Assembly: GCA_025353725.1 (NCBI GenBank)
Contig: JANXOF010000065.1
Span: forward strand, 158,963-222,962
DNA: 64,000 nucleotides
Origin: Polyangiaceae bacterium
Lineage (GTDB): Bacteria; Myxococcota_A; Polyangia; Polyangiales; Polyangiaceae
Reading direction: 5' to 3'
The translations under genes and the position numbers were made by a program. A model generated the notes under the pieces. It had not been told where the DNA came from and did no database searches. It saw only the letters and a list, made by a program, of their open reading frames with translations. Every line of letters starts with the position of its first letter. Within the stretch, counting starts at the first letter, position 1. Positions 18,392 to 26,979 of this stretch are shown one piece after another.

Positions 18392-19338
18392 GGGTTGTGG
18401 TGGCTTCCAACCTCACAAGCCCCGAACACGCGGCGCGAAGTCGAGCGGTTGGGTATGCGCTCGTCGCGATGGCCGCGATGTCGTGGGGGACGTGGCCGCT
18501 CATTTTGCGGCATGCGCCGATGTCGGCGTCGCTTCAGTCGGCGGTGCTGATGACGGTCATCACCCTCGCGAGCCTGCCACTCATGCTGCGGGATCGCTTA
18601 GACGTGAGACCCACGCTCGCGGAGTGGGCAGCTATCGCCGCGCTCGGGGTGAGTGACGCGCTCAACACCGTTCTCTTCTTCGGCGCCGTTCAGCGCACGA
18701 CCGTCGCTATCGCCGTCCTCACGCACTACCTCGCGCCCATTCTGGTCGCATTTGCAGCGCCGCTCGTGCTTCGCGAACGAGTGCGTGCGCGCACCTTCGT
18801 GGCCATCGCCATCGCCTTCGCGGGACTTGTCCTGTTGCTCGAGCCATGGCGGGCGGGCCTTAGTCGCGGCGACCTCCTCGGAGCGGCACTTGGGACAGGA
18901 AGCGCGTTTTTCTATGCCGCGAATGTGCTCGTCAACAAGCGACTCGCGCGGGCGTTTTCCGGCAGCGAGATGATGTTTTTCCACGGACTCGTCGCCGCAC
19001 CGTTGCTTGTCGCGCTCGTCGCTCCCGGTGCGTACGCGGAGGTCTCCGCGCACGCGCTTTCGACGGTGGTCTTAGGCGCGTTAGGGCCGGGAACGCTCGG
19101 CGGGCTGCTGTTCGTGTGGGGCATCCGGCGAATTGCGGCCAGCCGCGCCTCGGTTCTGACGCTCCTCGAACCCTTTGTTGCGGTGCTCCTTGCCGCCGCA
19201 TTCATGGGCGAAAGTTTGAGGATAGCGGCGTTTTTTGGCGGTGCGCTCATCCTCGGCGGCGCTCTCCTGGTCATCACCGGGGGCGTGCAACCCCAATGCA
19301 CGACGACCAACAACACGAAGTTGGATGAGGTAAGCTGA
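18388..19338 (+). CDS. EamA/DMT-family transporter
   Basis: The 316-residue protein has about ten hydrophobic helices arranged as two EamA repeats. The first starts GYALVAMAAMSWGTWPLILR and the second near GDLLGAALGTGSAFFYAANV; each ends with a helix that carries the typical PI/PF break (HYLAPILVAFAAPLVL; LLEPFVAVLLAAAF). EamA proteins are drug/metabolite transporters that usually export amino acids or metabolites. Substrate is unknown. The GTG start overlaps the mutS stop, giving a coupled pair, but no functional link to mismatch repair is expected. Confidence 0.88.
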   Translation: MRVVVASNLTSPEHAARSRAVGYALVAMAAMSWGTWPLILRHAPMSASLQSAVLMTVITLASLPLMLRDRLDVRPTLAEWAAIAALGVSDALNTVLFFGAVQRTTVAIAVLTHYLAPILVAFAAPLVLRERVRARTFVAIAIAFAGLVLLLEPWRAGLSRGDLLGAALGTGSAFFYAANVLVNKRLARAFSGSEMMFFHGLVAAPLLVALVAPGAYAEVSAHALSTVVLGALGPGTLGGLLFVWGIRRIAASRASVLTLLEPFVAVLLAAAFMGESLRIAAFFGGALILGGALLVITGGVQPQCTTTNNTKLDEVS

Positions 19339-19343
19339 CTCAC

Positions 19344-20312
19344 GTGAGCGTTCGCGACTCGCTCATCTCCGTTCTCCCGATTGCCCCTGGCGAGATTTTG
19401 GTCGTCGACGACGAGGAGTCCGCGCGCCGAGCCGTCATCCAACACATGATGACCCTCGGCATGCGCGTCACGCAGGCCGATAGCGGCGTTCGCGCGCTTG
19501 AGATGGCCCACGAAAAAGCGACCACGCTCGACTGCATCATGCTCGACCTCGCGATGCCGGGCACCGATTCTTGGGACGTCCTCGCGCGGCTCCGAGCGAA
19601 TCCCGAGACGGCGTCGATCCCTGTCATGTTGCTCACCTTTGGTAATCCGACCGAAACCGAGATGCTCAAGATGGTGGAGCACGGCGCGACAGATCACCTC
19701 GCCAAACCGTTTTCGAGTCTTCTCTTGTGCGCAAAAGTGCGCGCCGTCTGCGAGCGATCGCGTACGCAGCGAGAACTCAAAAATAAGCTGCAGTTTGCAC
19801 TCGAACACGCCGCTCATGACGCGCTCACGGGTCTGTTCAACCGGCGTTACTTCGAACGTCGCTTGAAGGAGGAGGTCGCACACGCGAAGCGGCACAAGGG
19901 TCCGTTCTCGGTGGTGATGCTCGATCTCGACTACTTCAAGCTCGTCAACGATACGTACGGTCACGAGGACGGCGACTGCGTACTTCGGCATCTTGCCGAG
20001 CTGATTCAGGCTCAACTTCGGGAAGACGACGTCCCGTGTCGCTACGGCGGCGAGGAGTTCGTGCTGCTCCTTCGAGGGACTACGGGCATGGCCGCGCGCA
20101 TCGTTGCCAACCGGCTTCGCGTGACCCTCGCCACCAAGCCGCTTCGCCTCGGTCCAAAGAGCGAGCTACGCCACATTACGTTCAGCGCGGGCGTGGCCGC
20201 CGCTGACGAAAGAAACGCGTACGCCGCCGATAACGTCGTTTCACGCGCCGACGCCGCGCTCTATCGGGCGAAGCGCGCAGGCCGTAACCGCGTCGAGCTC
20301 GAATCCGAGTAG
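19344..20312 (+). CDS. PleD-like response regulator, diguanylate cyclase
   Basis: An N-terminal receiver domain (EILVVDDEESARRAV, phosphoacceptor Asp in CIMLDLAMPGTDSWDVL) is followed by a GGDEF domain. The active site reads RYGGEEFVLLL near residue 235, so it should make cyclic di-GMP. An inhibitory site REDD sits exactly five residues before GGEEF, the spacing needed for product feedback. The substrate-fold segment VVMLDLDYFKLVNDTYGH is intact. It starts with GTG six bases after the transporter stop and may be co-transcribed with mutS. The cognate kinase is not in the window. Confidence 0.95.
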   Translation: MSVRDSLISVLPIAPGEILVVDDEESARRAVIQHMMTLGMRVTQADSGVRALEMAHEKATTLDCIMLDLAMPGTDSWDVLARLRANPETASIPVMLLTFGNPTETEMLKMVEHGATDHLAKPFSSLLLCAKVRAVCERSRTQRELKNKLQFALEHAAHDALTGLFNRRYFERRLKEEVAHAKRHKGPFSVVMLDLDYFKLVNDTYGHEDGDCVLRHLAELIQAQLREDDVPCRYGGEEFVLLLRGTTGMAARIVANRLRVTLATKPLRLGPKSELRHITFSAGVAAADERNAYAADNVVSRADAALYRAKRAGRNRVELESE

Positions 20313-20346
20313 CAAGCCGCGGCCCCGATCACGAGGGCTATCCGCC

Positions 20347-21078
20347 CTACTGGACGCGGCTCAGGACGACGTCGTCAATGAGGAAGCACGCGTTTGGTCG
20401 GTGCTCCCCTGAGATGTAAACGCCGATCCTGCCGTTCGGCTTCGTGACGGCGAGCGTCGTCTCGAAGCGTTGCCAAACATCGTTCACCAAGCTTTGTGCT
20501 GACCGCGTCTGCTCGATGGGCTCTGGGGTAACATTGCGAAGGTTGAGGTCGACGAGTCCAGGTGGCGCTTTCCCCGGCGAAGTACGAGCCCATCCTTCGG
20601 CGTGGTAAGTTGCGCCCGCCACCGAGGGGCCAGGGGCGCCGTTGTCATCCGCCGTGAAACGATCCACGGTCGTGGGCAACGTGCAAACCTCGCACGAACC
20701 TCCGCCGCTGTGTCCGACGTCGCTCGCGTGGACGCTGCCCTGAAAGCTTCCCCACGGGTCGCAGGTGCCGTTCTCGAACGTTCCTTGAGGGTGTAAGTTC
20801 GGCGCGCCGCCGGCATCGCTCGCGTCAGTCATCGCTTCGTACCCCGCGTCGCGGCCGCCCGTGGCGCCGTCGTGTCCGGAAGCGTCGGAGTCGCTCGCGA
20901 TGGCTCCGTCGGGGCTCGGCGGCGGGAGCTCTCGTCCGAAACTTGCCCCGTCCGTGCTTGCGTCGGTACCGCGCGAAGCCAAGCCGTTTTCCCCGGGTGC
21001 ACCAAAGCCACAGGCGATTACCCCGCGGGCCGAAAACGCGAGCACTCCGATAACGTTTAAGTGGCCGCGCAAATGCAC
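20347..21078 (-). CDS. Secreted lipoprotein with CBM-like domain
   Basis: This 243-residue protein starts with GTG and has a short export signal ending GVIACGFG, a plausible lipobox. A low-complexity Asp/Gly/Ser linker (residues 30-90) follows. The C-terminal 150 residues have the layout of a jelly-roll carbohydrate-binding module (CBM4/9 type): TFENGTCDPWGSF, TYHAEGWARTS, WQRFETTLAV and a closing FLIDDVVLS. I infer a surface sugar-binding lipoprotein. It faces the cyclase gene tail to tail and stands alone. Confidence 0.72.
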   Translation of the reverse strand: MHLRGHLNVIGVLAFSARGVIACGFGAPGENGLASRGTDASTDGASFGRELPPPSPDGAIASDSDASGHDGATGGRDAGYEAMTDASDAGGAPNLHPQGTFENGTCDPWGSFQGSVHASDVGHSGGGSCEVCTLPTTVDRFTADDNGAPGPSVAGATYHAEGWARTSPGKAPPGLVDLNLRNVTPEPIEQTRSAQSLVNDVWQRFETTLAVTKPNGRIGVYISGEHRPNACFLIDDVVLSRVQ

Positions 21079-21267
21079 TCTTAGAACGCTACCTTAGAGT
21101 CGTGCGAATCGGGGATGACTTCCGCTTTGCGCGGTCGCTCACTGTGCCCAGCCGGCAAGGAATGAGATCCACGTAGGTCCCTATGTCGGTTTTGCTAAGC
21201 GTTTCGCTTAGGCCCGTCGTTGCCTCCTCGGCTCGTCGGCACGTCAATGACGAGGCGTTCGTGACGG

Positions 21268-21666
21268 TCAGTGTGCCGAAGACTTGACGTGTTCTTCGTA
21301 GGCTTTCGCGTCGAAGAGTTGCTCGAGTGCGGCCACCTCGGAAGTCTCGACAACGACCATCCATCCCGATCCGTAGGGGTCCTCGTTGACGGCCTCGGGT
21401 TTCGCGTCGAGTTCCTTGTTTATCGCGACGATCGTGCCGCCTACGGGCGCGTAGAGGTCGCTCAATGTTTTGACGCTTTCAATGGTCCCGAAGGCTTTGC
21501 CCGCCGCGACACGGTCGCCGACCTTCACGTCCAAGTTGACGAGCGTAATGTCACCGAGCTGTTCGACCGCGAAGGCCGTGATTCCGACGGTGACACGTTT
21601 CGCTTCGGCGTCGAGCTTGACCCACTCGTGGTCTTTCGTGAATCTCAGGCCTGCGGGAATGGTCAT
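21268..21666 (-). CDS. gcvH: Glycine cleavage system H protein
   Basis: H protein carries the aminomethyl arm between the P, T and L proteins of the glycine cleavage complex. The 132-residue sequence has FTKDHEWVKLD at the N-terminus, LGDITLVNLDVKVGD, and the lipoyl attachment K66 in GTIESVKTLSDLYAP. Length is standard. It lies sixteen bases downstream of gcvT on the same strand. No gcvP is present in the window. Confidence 0.97.
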   Translation of the reverse strand: MTIPAGLRFTKDHEWVKLDAEAKRVTVGITAFAVEQLGDITLVNLDVKVGDRVAAGKAFGTIESVKTLSDLYAPVGGTIVAINKELDAKPEAVNEDPYGSGWMVVVETSEVAALEQLFDAKAYEEHVKSSAH

Positions 21667-21681
21667 GACGTTCGTTCTCTT

Positions 21682-22788
21682 TCAGCTTCGCTTGTAGAAG
21701 GGGGTTTTCGTGACCACGGCGTCGACGTTTTTTCCACGGCAGTCGACGAAAAATTTCGTACCGACGGCGGACATAGCCGCCGGCAAATAACCGAGTCCGA
21801 TGTTCTTGCCCACGGTAGGACCCGGGCTACCGCTCGTGCAGAGACCTACTTCGTGGCCCGAGGTGTCGCGGAGCACATACCCGTGGCGCGCAATCCCGCG
21901 GCCGGTAACCTCAAACCCGACCAACCTTCGGGTGAGTGGTTGCGACTTGACGGCTTCGAGAGCCGCCTTCCCGACAAACATGGCCTTATCGAACTTCACG
22001 ACCCAGCTCAATCCGGCCTCGATTGGGTTCGTCGTTTCGTCAATGTCGTTGCCGTAGAGCGAGAGTCGAGACTCGAGGCGTAGCGTGTCACGCGCACCAA
22101 GGCCTGCTGGCTTGAGGCCGAGCGGCTGCCCGACTTCGAGGAGCTTGTCCCAGAGTGCCGGCGCATCGTTCCAAGCGCAAAAAATCTCGACGCCGTCCTC
22201 TCCGGTGTACCCGGTTCGCGCGACCGTGCAGCGTACGCCAGCGACGATCGCTTCGCGGAAGTGGAAAGCCTTTAAAGTGCTTAGGTTTGGCCCGTCGCCA
22301 CCGGCAAGTGCGAGCACGTCGAACGCCTTAGGTCCTTGAAGAGCAAGGAGGGCCGTCGCGTCGGTCAGGTCCTCGAACTCGCAATGATCTTTGGCTGCAG
22401 CCTCAAAAATAGCCTTTATTTTCGCATGATTCGACGCGTTGCAAACGATAAGCCACCGGTCCTGGGCGGCGCGATAGACGATGAGATCGTCGAGGATTGC
22501 GCCCGCTTCGTTACAGCACGCGGTGTAAAGCGCTTGACCGTCAACGAGACGCGAAGCGTCGTTGGTGATGAGGTAGTCGACGACCTGGGCGGCATAGGCG
22601 CCGCGCATTTCGAGCTCGCCCATGTGAGAAACATCAAACAGACCCGCGGCGGTCCGGACGGCCTGATGCTCGTCGACGATGCCGGTGTACTGCACGGGCA
22701 TCTCGAAGCCGGTAAAGGGCACCATGCGCGCCCCCGCGGCGACGTGGCGGTCGTGGAGCGAAGTCCTTCGGAGCGCGAGGTCGTTCAT
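21682..22788 (-). CDS. gcvT: Aminomethyltransferase (glycine cleavage T protein)
   Basis: This 368-residue T protein transfers the aminomethyl carbon from the H protein to tetrahydrofolate and releases ammonia. Visible motifs include FTGFEMPVQYTGIVDEH, LFDVSHMGELEMRG, the catalytic-region VARTGYTGEDGVEIF, and GLGARDTLRLESRLSLYGND. It is the first gene of a gcvT-gcvH pair. The 86-base divergent intergenic region to the methyltransferase gene is too short for a tandem glycine riboswitch, and none is seen. Confidence 0.97.
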   Translation of the reverse strand: MNDLALRRTSLHDRHVAAGARMVPFTGFEMPVQYTGIVDEHQAVRTAAGLFDVSHMGELEMRGAYAAQVVDYLITNDASRLVDGQALYTACCNEAGAILDDLIVYRAAQDRWLIVCNASNHAKIKAIFEAAAKDHCEFEDLTDATALLALQGPKAFDVLALAGGDGPNLSTLKAFHFREAIVAGVRCTVARTGYTGEDGVEIFCAWNDAPALWDKLLEVGQPLGLKPAGLGARDTLRLESRLSLYGNDIDETTNPIEAGLSWVVKFDKAMFVGKAALEAVKSQPLTRRLVGFEVTGRGIARHGYVLRDTSGHEVGLCTSGSPGPTVGKNIGLGYLPAAMSAVGTKFFVDCRGKNVDAVVTKTPFYKRS

Positions 22789-22874
22789 GCGAGACCGGCA
22801 CCCTAGTCGACCGCGCGCGGACTGTCAGCCGCTGTCGGTTCCGAAGTGCCGCAAGGTCGGTTATACTCGACCGT

Positions 22875-23777
22875 ATGGCGACCCCATTCGACCGAGCCGC
22901 AAGGCGCTATATTGAAGAGTGGGTTCCCCGCTTTGTCCCGTATCACCTCGATCTTGTTCGCGAACTGGCGCTCGTTCAGGGCCAGCGCGTTTTGGTCGCA
23001 AAGTGCGGGCCTGGCGCAGAGGTCCTCGCTGTAGCGCGCGCCGTGGGTGATCGCGGGCGCGTCAGGGCGACCGACCCGAACGCGGACATGGTTCACATCT
23101 GCCAGGAGCAAGTTAAGACAGCCGGCTTTCCTGGCGTCCTCTGTGAGCAAGCCGCGCCCGCGGATGTGGGCGAAGGAGGCTGGAGCGCCATTGTATGTGC
23201 GTTTGGTCTTTGGACACTCACGCAGCATGAACGCGGTGACGTCCTGCGCAGCTGGGCCTCGGCGCTCGCCCCTGACGGCAAAGTTGGCGTGCTCACCTTC
23301 GGCCCACCGGACGACCTGGATCCGTTCGAAATCCTCGCGCGTGCGCTAGGCGAGCTCGAGCCCGAGGCCGCCACGCCGCCACCTCGCATTGAGGCGGGCC
23401 GCGAGGTCCTTGCAACGACCTTCGAGAACGGCGGGCTCGCGTTAGTGCGTCATACCTTGCTTCGTCACACCGTTTCCTTTCCAACGGCGGAAGACTTCGT
23501 CGGCGCGATCCGCGAGGGGCGCACGTGGCGGAAAGTCTTTGATGATCTCGGCGCGGACCGCAGCCGTCGGGTAACGGCACGTTTCTACGACCAGGTGGGT
23601 GGTCCCATGGAGCCACTCGTTTTCAGCCCGGTCGCGACGCTCGCCATAGCGGCGCTTCCAGGTGCAGAGGTCGAGCTCGCCGTGCGCCCAAGTGTCGTGG
23701 CGCCACGCTTGTCCAGCTTACCGCCGGCGCCTCTCGGTCGCGTCGAGCCGTGGGATCACACGAAGCCCAAGAGCTAA
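22875..23777 (+). CDS. Class I SAM methyltransferase-like protein
   Basis: The 300-residue protein aligns by pattern with UbiE-type methyltransferases: [20 protein letters not shown] at the N-terminus, then a Rossmann start [34 protein letters not shown], and [10 protein letters not shown]. The first SAM-binding motif is odd: families normally have V-L-D-x-G-C-G-x-G, but here Ala-Lys replaces the Asp-x-Gly. That may reduce or change cofactor binding. Substrate unknown. It lies immediately upstream of metK, the SAM synthetase gene, on the same strand with a 145-base gap. Confidence 0.72.
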   Translation: MATPFDRAARRYIEEWVPRFVPYHLDLVRELALVQGQRVLVAKCGPGAEVLAVARAVGDRGRVRATDPNADMVHICQEQVKTAGFPGVLCEQAAPADVGEGGWSAIVCAFGLWTLTQHERGDVLRSWASALAPDGKVGVLTFGPPDDLDPFEILARALGELEPEAATPPPRIEAGREVLATTFENGGLALVRHTLLRHTVSFPTAEDFVGAIREGRTWRKVFDDLGADRSRRVTARFYDQVGGPMEPLVFSPVATLAIAALPGAEVELAVRPSVVAPRLSSLPPAPLGRVEPWDHTKPKS

Positions 23778-23831
23778 TTTCGGCTCGCTCGCTGCGCTTA
23801 TCGCTCATTCCGCCGCGTTTCCGAAGGCACG

Positions 23832-23920
23832 TTCGAGTCGTGGAACGAGACCGATAGATCTTTCCGCTGGCGCGTCGGCGCGCTATGCGGGCGACTCGAA
23901 ATCCTTTTTTCAGGAGTCGC
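23832..23920 (+). promoter_or_regulatory. metK leader with two mutually exclusive helices
   Basis: Segment A (TTCGAGTCG, 23832-23840) pairs perfectly with segment B (CGACTCGAA, 23892-23900). The same B region (GCGACTC, 23891-23897) pairs perfectly with segment C (GAGTCGC, 23914-23920), which overlaps the metK ribosome site (AGGAG, 23912-23916). Pairing B:C would hide the site; pairing A:B would free it. Between A and B lies a hairpin, CCGC and CGCG (23864-23874) facing CGCG and GCGG (23879-23890). It has the layout of a translational riboswitch, and the SAM synthetase gene would suit one, but I do not recognise a known SAM riboswitch class. Confidence 0.45.
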
Positions 23921-23922
23921 GA

Positions 23923-25257
23923 ATGGCACGTTACCAATTCACATCGGAATCCGTCACCGAGGGTCACCCGGACAAGCTCTGTGATGCGATTTCGGACGCG
24001 GTGCTCGACGCGGTCCTCGAACAGGACCCGAAGTCGCGCGTCGCGTGTGAGTCGCTCGCTAAGACCGGTATGGTCGTCCTTGCGGGCGAAATTACGACGA
24101 ACGCTATTATCGACTTCCCGGCCGTCGTACGGCGCGCGGTACTCGACATTGGCTACAACAACTCCGCTGTCGGCTTTGATGGCAACACCTGCGCTGTCCT
24201 CGTAGCGGTCGACAAGCAGAGCCCGGACATCTCGCAAGGAGTCACCGAGGGCGTCGGCATGCACAAGGAGCAGGGCGCTGGCGACCAGGGGCTCATGTTC
24301 GGCTACGCCACCGACGAAACCTCAAACCTTATGCCGGCGCCGATCGACTACGCTCATCAGCTCGCGCGCCAGCTTGCCGCCATCCGCAAGTCCGGCAAGG
24401 TGAAGTTCCTGAGGCCCGACGGCAAAACCCAAGTCACTCTCGAATACGAGAATGACATTCCGGTTCGCTGCGATGCCATTGTCGTCTCGACTCAGCACGA
24501 TGAGACCGTCAAGTACAAGGCGCTTCGCGAAGCGATTGTCGACCTTGTCATCACCAAGGTGATGCCGAAGAAGCTTATCGACAAGAACACCAAGTTCCAC
24601 GTAAACCCGACCGGTCGCTTTGTCGTCGGCGGTCCTCAGGGCGACTGCGGGCTAACGGGTCGAAAGATTATTGTCGACACCTACGGCGGCATGGGTCGTC
24701 ATGGCGGAGGCGCGTTCAGCGGCAAAGACCCGTCGAAAGTCGATCGCTCGGCATGCTACTATGCGCGGTTCGTCGCGAAAAACATCGTGGCTGCCGGCCT
24801 CGCAAAACGATGCGAAGTGCAAGTCGCCTACGCGATTGGCGTCGCGCGCCCCGTCGGCATCTACGTCAATACGTTTGGCACCGGTAAAGTGGCGGACGAG
24901 AAGCTTCAAAAGTACGTCGAGCAGCACTTCGACATGCGGCCCAAGGCGCTCATCGATGAGCTCGGGTTGCTCGCGCCGCAGTACCACGCGACGTCCGCGT
25001 ACGGTCACTTCGGCCGGAGCGAGTTCTCGTGGGAGAAGGTCAGCCGAGCCGCGGCGATGGCCGACGACCTCCTTGGATCGACAGGCAAAGTAAAGGGAAC
25101 CGTGGTCGCCAAAGGTGCAGACACGAACGGAACGAACGGTTCCCACGGCGTCAACGGTCGCGTGACTCGCTCGACGCGCGCGAACGGCGGCACCTCTGCC
25201 AAAAAGCCGGTGAAGCGCGTCGCGAAAGCTGACAAGCGGAGCTCCGCGGTCACCTAG
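23923..25257 (+). CDS. metK: S-adenosylmethionine synthetase
   Basis: MetK makes SAM from methionine and ATP. The ATG at 23923 follows AGGAG and gives the canonical start [29 protein letters not shown]. Other hallmarks are the methionine-loop region [16 protein letters not shown] and the P-loop-like [21 protein letters not shown]. The enzyme core ends near residue 386 ([19 protein letters not shown]). A tail of about 57 residues follows that normal MetK proteins lack: Asn/Gly/Thr-rich, then Lys/Arg-rich ([14 protein letters not shown]). The longer open frame upstream of 23923 overlaps the methyltransferase gene and is not coding. Confidence 0.96.
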   Translation: MARYQFTSESVTEGHPDKLCDAISDAVLDAVLEQDPKSRVACESLAKTGMVVLAGEITTNAIIDFPAVVRRAVLDIGYNNSAVGFDGNTCAVLVAVDKQSPDISQGVTEGVGMHKEQGAGDQGLMFGYATDETSNLMPAPIDYAHQLARQLAAIRKSGKVKFLRPDGKTQVTLEYENDIPVRCDAIVVSTQHDETVKYKALREAIVDLVITKVMPKKLIDKNTKFHVNPTGRFVVGGPQGDCGLTGRKIIVDTYGGMGRHGGGAFSGKDPSKVDRSACYYARFVAKNIVAAGLAKRCEVQVAYAIGVARPVGIYVNTFGTGKVADEKLQKYVEQHFDMRPKALIDELGLLAPQYHATSAYGHFGRSEFSWEKVSRAAAMADDLLGSTGKVKGTVVAKGADTNGTNGSHGVNGRVTRSTRANGGTSAKKPVKRVAKADKRSSAVT

Positions 25258-25270
25258 ATTCAGTACGTCG

Positions 25271-25290
25271 GCGCTCTCGGGGGGGAGCGC
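25271..25290 (+). terminator. Weak hairpin after metK
   Basis: GCGCTC (25271-25276) and GAGCGC (25285-25290) form a six-base stem around a G-rich loop, fourteen bases after the metK stop. There is no T run behind it, so intrinsic termination is uncertain. Confidence 0.3.
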
Positions 25291-25429
25291 AAGAGACACT
25301 GGCTCGTTTGGTTCAGGTTGACGCGTTGAACGTAGACTTCCTCGTTTTGCGGGCTCGGAAGCGAAAATGTCGCGGTTTGACTTTTGCTAAACATGGGCTT
25401 GGTATCGTCGTTTGTCCGACCGTGCGCAA

Positions 25430-25652
25430 CGGGGTGCACGACGTAGGCGCTATCAGAACGGCGTCATATCAACGTTTCGTCAGCTTTCAGCAGCTCGATT
25501 CGCTCGAGGAGTACGTGCTCGTCTCCCAAGACGAACCTCGAATCGAGGTCCGTCGCCGCGCGGCGCGTGGTTGGTCATTCGAAGTAAAGGGCTCCGGAGA
25601 ATCTATCGAAATTCATGGAAGTAACATCCCTATCGATGCGATTTATCGATAG
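25430..25652 (+). pseudogene. Uma2-family endonuclease fragment (3' end only)
   Basis: The frame ending at 25652 encodes a C-terminal Uma2 (DUF820, PD-(D/E)XK fold) signature: SYQRF, then QQLDSLEEYVLVSQDEPRIEV and a closing SIEIHGSNIPIDAIYR. The catalytic first two-thirds of the family is missing; upstream sequence in this frame does not resemble it. It is a remnant left by deletion or recombination. A complete Uma2 gene lies 3.3 kb away on the other strand. Confidence 0.7.
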
Positions 25653-25742
25653 GGCGTTTCCTCCTCTATTGTGTTGGAGCATGCTCGAGGCCAGGCAATT
25701 GAGTGGCGTGGCCCTGCCGAAAACCGTGCGAAATAACGCGCA

Positions 25743-25757
25743 CCGGGCTAAGCCCGG
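25743..25757 (-). terminator. Hairpin downstream of alcohol dehydrogenase gene
   Basis: CCGGGCT and AGCCCGG form a seven-base GC-rich inverted repeat about 70 bases past the dehydrogenase stop in its direction of transcription. No T run follows, so the role is tentative. Confidence 0.3.
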
Positions 25758-25827
25758 ACCTCGCGCTGAGACCATGGTTACGCATCATCTTGCGAGCCGC
25801 GTGGTGCGCCCGTACGTCGTAGGTCCG

Positions 25828-26946
25828 TCAGTCGTAGGTAATGACCGTTCGGATCGACTTACCCGCGCGCATGAGGTCGAACCCTTCGTTGATTCGATCG
25901 AGCGGTAAAACGTGGGTAATCATCGAGTCGATATCGATTTTCTTATCCATATACCAGTCGACGATCTTCGGTACGTCGGATCGGCCGCGCGCGCCACCGA
26001 AGGCCGACCCCTTCCAGACTCGACCCGTCACGAGTTGGAAGGGGCGCGTTGCGATCTCTTGACCGCTCCCGGCGACGCCGATCACCACGCTCACGCCCCA
26101 GCCACGGTGGCAGCACTCGAGTGCCTGGCGCATGAGTGTCGTGTTCCCGACGCACTCGAAGGAGTAGTCGGCGCCGCCCTTCGTGAGTTCGACAAGATGC
26201 GCGACCAGATCTCCTTGAACGTCCTTCGGATTCACGAAGTGGGTCATCCCGAGCGTTCGCGCGAGCGGTTCGCGCGCGGGGTTGATATCGACACCGACAA
26301 TCATGTCCGCTCCGGCGATGCGTGCGCCTTGAACGACGTTCAACCCAATGCCGCCGAGGCCGAACACCACCACGCTCGCACCTGGTTCGACCTTGGCCGT
26401 GTAAATCACGGCACCAATCCCGGTCGTGACGCCGCAGCCGACGTAGCAGACCTTTTCGAAAGGCGCGTCGGGCCGAATTTTCGCGAGCGCTATCGCGGGC
26501 ATTACCGTGTAGTTTGCAAACGTAGAGCAGCCCATATAATGGTGAATCGGCTTACCGCCTACGCGCATCGAAAACCGGCTCGTTCCGTCGGGCATCACGC
26601 CCTTGCCTTGAGTCGCTCGAATGGCCGTACAGAGGTTCGTCTTTCGGCTCAAACACGACTTGCACTCTCGGCACTCGGGCGTGTAGAGCGGGATGACGTG
26701 GTCGCCTACGGAGAGCGACGTCACACCCGCTCCGACGTCGACGACGACGCCTGCTCCCTCGTGGCCCAAGATGACGGGAAAAAGACCTTCCGGGTCCGCG
26801 CCTGAGAGCGTGAAGTCGTCCGTGTGGCAGATCCCCGTGGCTTTTAGCTGAACGAGAACTTCGCCTGCTTTGGGCCCCTCGAGTTCGACTTCTTCGACGA
26901 CAAGAGGCCTGCTCGGTTCGTAAGCGACGGCTGCGCGCACCTTCAT
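25828..26946 (-). CDS. frmA: Class III alcohol / S-(hydroxymethyl)glutathione dehydrogenase
   Basis: This zinc-dependent medium-chain dehydrogenase oxidises S-hydroxymethylglutathione in formaldehyde detoxification and can reduce S-nitrosoglutathione. Catalytic zinc ligands lie in [17 protein letters not shown] and [10 protein letters not shown]; the structural zinc site is the four-cysteine loop [15 protein letters not shown]. The NAD site is [15 protein letters not shown]. The ATG at 26946 ([12 protein letters not shown]) fits the family better than the one four codons upstream. Length, about 372 residues, is normal. Confidence 0.92.
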   Translation of the reverse strand: MKVRAAVAYEPSRPLVVEEVELEGPKAGEVLVQLKATGICHTDDFTLSGADPEGLFPVILGHEGAGVVVDVGAGVTSLSVGDHVIPLYTPECRECKSCLSRKTNLCTAIRATQGKGVMPDGTSRFSMRVGGKPIHHYMGCSTFANYTVMPAIALAKIRPDAPFEKVCYVGCGVTTGIGAVIYTAKVEPGASVVVFGLGGIGLNVVQGARIAGADMIVGVDINPAREPLARTLGMTHFVNPKDVQGDLVAHLVELTKGGADYSFECVGNTTLMRQALECCHRGWGVSVVIGVAGSGQEIATRPFQLVTGRVWKGSAFGGARGRSDVPKIVDWYMDKKIDIDSMITHVLPLDRINEGFDLMRAGKSIRTVITYD

Positions 26947-26979
26947 GCGGCGCAGCATACTCCAGCCTCGAAGACGATC

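Noticed and set aside
18912..20015. 367-codon minus-strand open frame
   Set aside because: It lies opposite the transporter and diguanylate cyclase genes, both well supported.
22789..22874. Glycine riboswitch upstream of gcvT
   Set aside because: The intergenic region is only 86 bases and contains no recognisable glycine aptamer.
23662..23922. Upstream extension of metK
   Set aside because: It overlaps the methyltransferase gene in another frame; the ATG at 23923 has a ribosome site and the canonical MetK start.
23778..23922. Known SAM riboswitch class in the metK leader
   Set aside because: The conserved cores of SAM-I, SAM-II, SAM-IV and SAM-V that I remember are not found; only the alternative pairing is supported.
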